DNA of 34,379 nucleotides from assembly GCA_947471985.1 (NCBI GenBank), contig CANIZL010000073.1, forward strand, positions 1-34,379, in the 5' to 3' direction. The notes below the pieces were generated by a model. The model saw only the letters and a program-made list of their open reading frames with translations, was not told the DNA's origin and did not search any database. Origin of the DNA: Verrucomicrobiota bacterium (GTDB lineage Bacteria > Verrucomicrobiota > Verrucomicrobiia > Limisphaerales > UBA9464). Positions 33,963 to 34,379 of this stretch are shown here, one piece after another. The first letter of the stretch is position 1. Every line of letters begins with the position of its first letter. The position numbers and the translations under genes are program-made.

Positions 33963-34233
33963 GATGGTGGCGTCCCTTGGGCGGGACGGCGGCCGGTAAA
34001 TAGGCAGGGTCCCACCCACCAGCAAGACGATTTTCTATGAACCTGTCGCCCTAGGTTCGCCACACCATGGGCCGGGTCCGTCCGTTGTCCCGACCTCGGT
34101 CCCTTGGGGCAGTGGATACAATCACGCGATCCCCGCGTTTTCCCTGCCGGCGGTGGTTGGTTGGTCGCTTCAACTCACCGGAAGCCCCTCCGCCGGCAGT
34201 CGGCGCTACCGTTCCGGTGATTTCCATGCCGGC
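33963..34233. other. Short interval between tRNA-Thr and the insertion element
   Basis: No gene recognised; the two small open frames here (62 and 66 codons, opposite strands) have no family signature. It holds the presumed tRNA promoter next to 33963. Confidence 0.4.
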
Positions 34234-34235
34234 TA

Positions 34236-34379
34236 GTGTACTGTTTAACAAGTAACATTACTAACAGCCATTTCCCGAGCCAAAGCTTCACGCGCTCTGG
34301 CGATCTTCTCCAGAATCGTCTTTCCATCGGCCCGCCATTCGTACCGAGTCGGATTCAGATTCCACTGCGCGAGGTACTC
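34236..34379 (-). mobile_element. Right end of an IS630-family insertion element (continues beyond window)
   Basis: The transposase fragment at 34245-34379 ends within about 10 bp of a ctag sequence (34233-34236). IS630 elements insert at TA, often in CTAG, so the boundary is placed there: gtgtactgttt would be the outermost sequence of the terminal repeat. The other end is outside the window, so the boundary is inferred. Confidence 0.5.
34245..34379 (-). CDS. IS630-family transposase, C-terminal end only
   Basis: The frame is open at the window edge and ends with TAA at 34245-34247. The 44 visible residues read EYLAQWNLNPTRYEWRA, then GKTILEKIARAREALARE, which is the characteristic end of IS630 transposases: a 'YxxxxNxxPxxYxW' stretch followed by 'ILxKIxRAR'. 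The DDE catalytic core lies upstream, outside the window. The stop is very close to the presumed terminal repeat, normal for this family. Whether the full gene is intact cannot be seen. Confidence 0.75.
   Translation of the reverse strand, partial: EYLAQWNLNPTRYEWRADGKTILEKIARAREALAREMAVSNVTC

Overview
The window looks like a high-GC chromosomal segment of a Verrucomicrobiota bacterium, possibly a Limisphaerales/Pedosphaera-like lineage. That placement is inferred from gene content: a REP-associated tyrosine transposase (RAYT), very large exported multidomain proteins that share a C-terminal 'DLxxW ... FFR/YYR' module, a DUF2760/Hsp70/Hsp70 cassette, and weak or absent Shine-Dalgarno sequences at most starts. 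No rRNA or other species marker is present, so it is not proven. The only RNA gene seen is a tRNA-Thr(CGU).

Layout. (1) 1-1850 is a mobile/relic zone: the 3' part of a RAYT transposase, two copies of a short 'gaacctggcac' repeat downstream of it, a decayed receiver-domain fragment, and an unrecognised open frame on the minus strand. (2) 1848-7612 (+) holds a MASE1/CHASE hybrid histidine kinase with a Pro/Ala tandem-repeat linker and a degenerate receiver, then an exporter-type ABC transporter and a small SAM methyltransferase. (3) 8017-10868 (-) is a compact operon with overlapping genes: zinc-ribbon protein, SufE, TatD nuclease, SolA/sarcosine-oxidase-type flavoenzyme. (4) 10961-14731 (-) is one very large exported protein that fuses sugar-binding-like domains, an SGNH esterase, an alpha/beta hydrolase and a GH43-like propeller. 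(5) 14934-20272 (+) is the DUF2760/Hsp70/Hsp70-DUF3731 cassette. (6) 20509-23510 (+) encodes two exported proteins, a TolB-like propeller and a PDZ protein. (7) 23617-26135 (-) is an overlapping pair: a protein with two repeated beta-rich domains and a helical tail, and a membrane protein. (8) 26330-26690 is a dense cluster of degenerate RAYT-type repeats. (9) 26741-33243 (-) encodes two giant exported proteins: a discoidin/Ig/PA14 adhesin-like protein and a double alpha/beta hydrolase. (10) 33888-34379 carries tRNA-Thr and the end of an IS630-family element.

How the genes fit together. The exported proteins (three-enzyme fusion, double hydrolase, binding-domain protein, propeller, PDZ protein) fit a lifestyle of degrading and binding complex polymers outside the cytoplasm. 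The kinase could sense envelope or extracellular signals. The Hsp70 cassette is a specialised chaperone module of unknown client.

The most interesting signals are the RAYT plus a dispersed and clustered family of 'GTGCCAGGTTC ... GAACC' repeats, the three-enzyme fusion, the paired Hsp70 cassette, the kinase whose terminal receiver has lost most active-site residues, and the C-terminal module shared by three exported proteins. No CRISPR array, prophage or recognisable defence system was seen.
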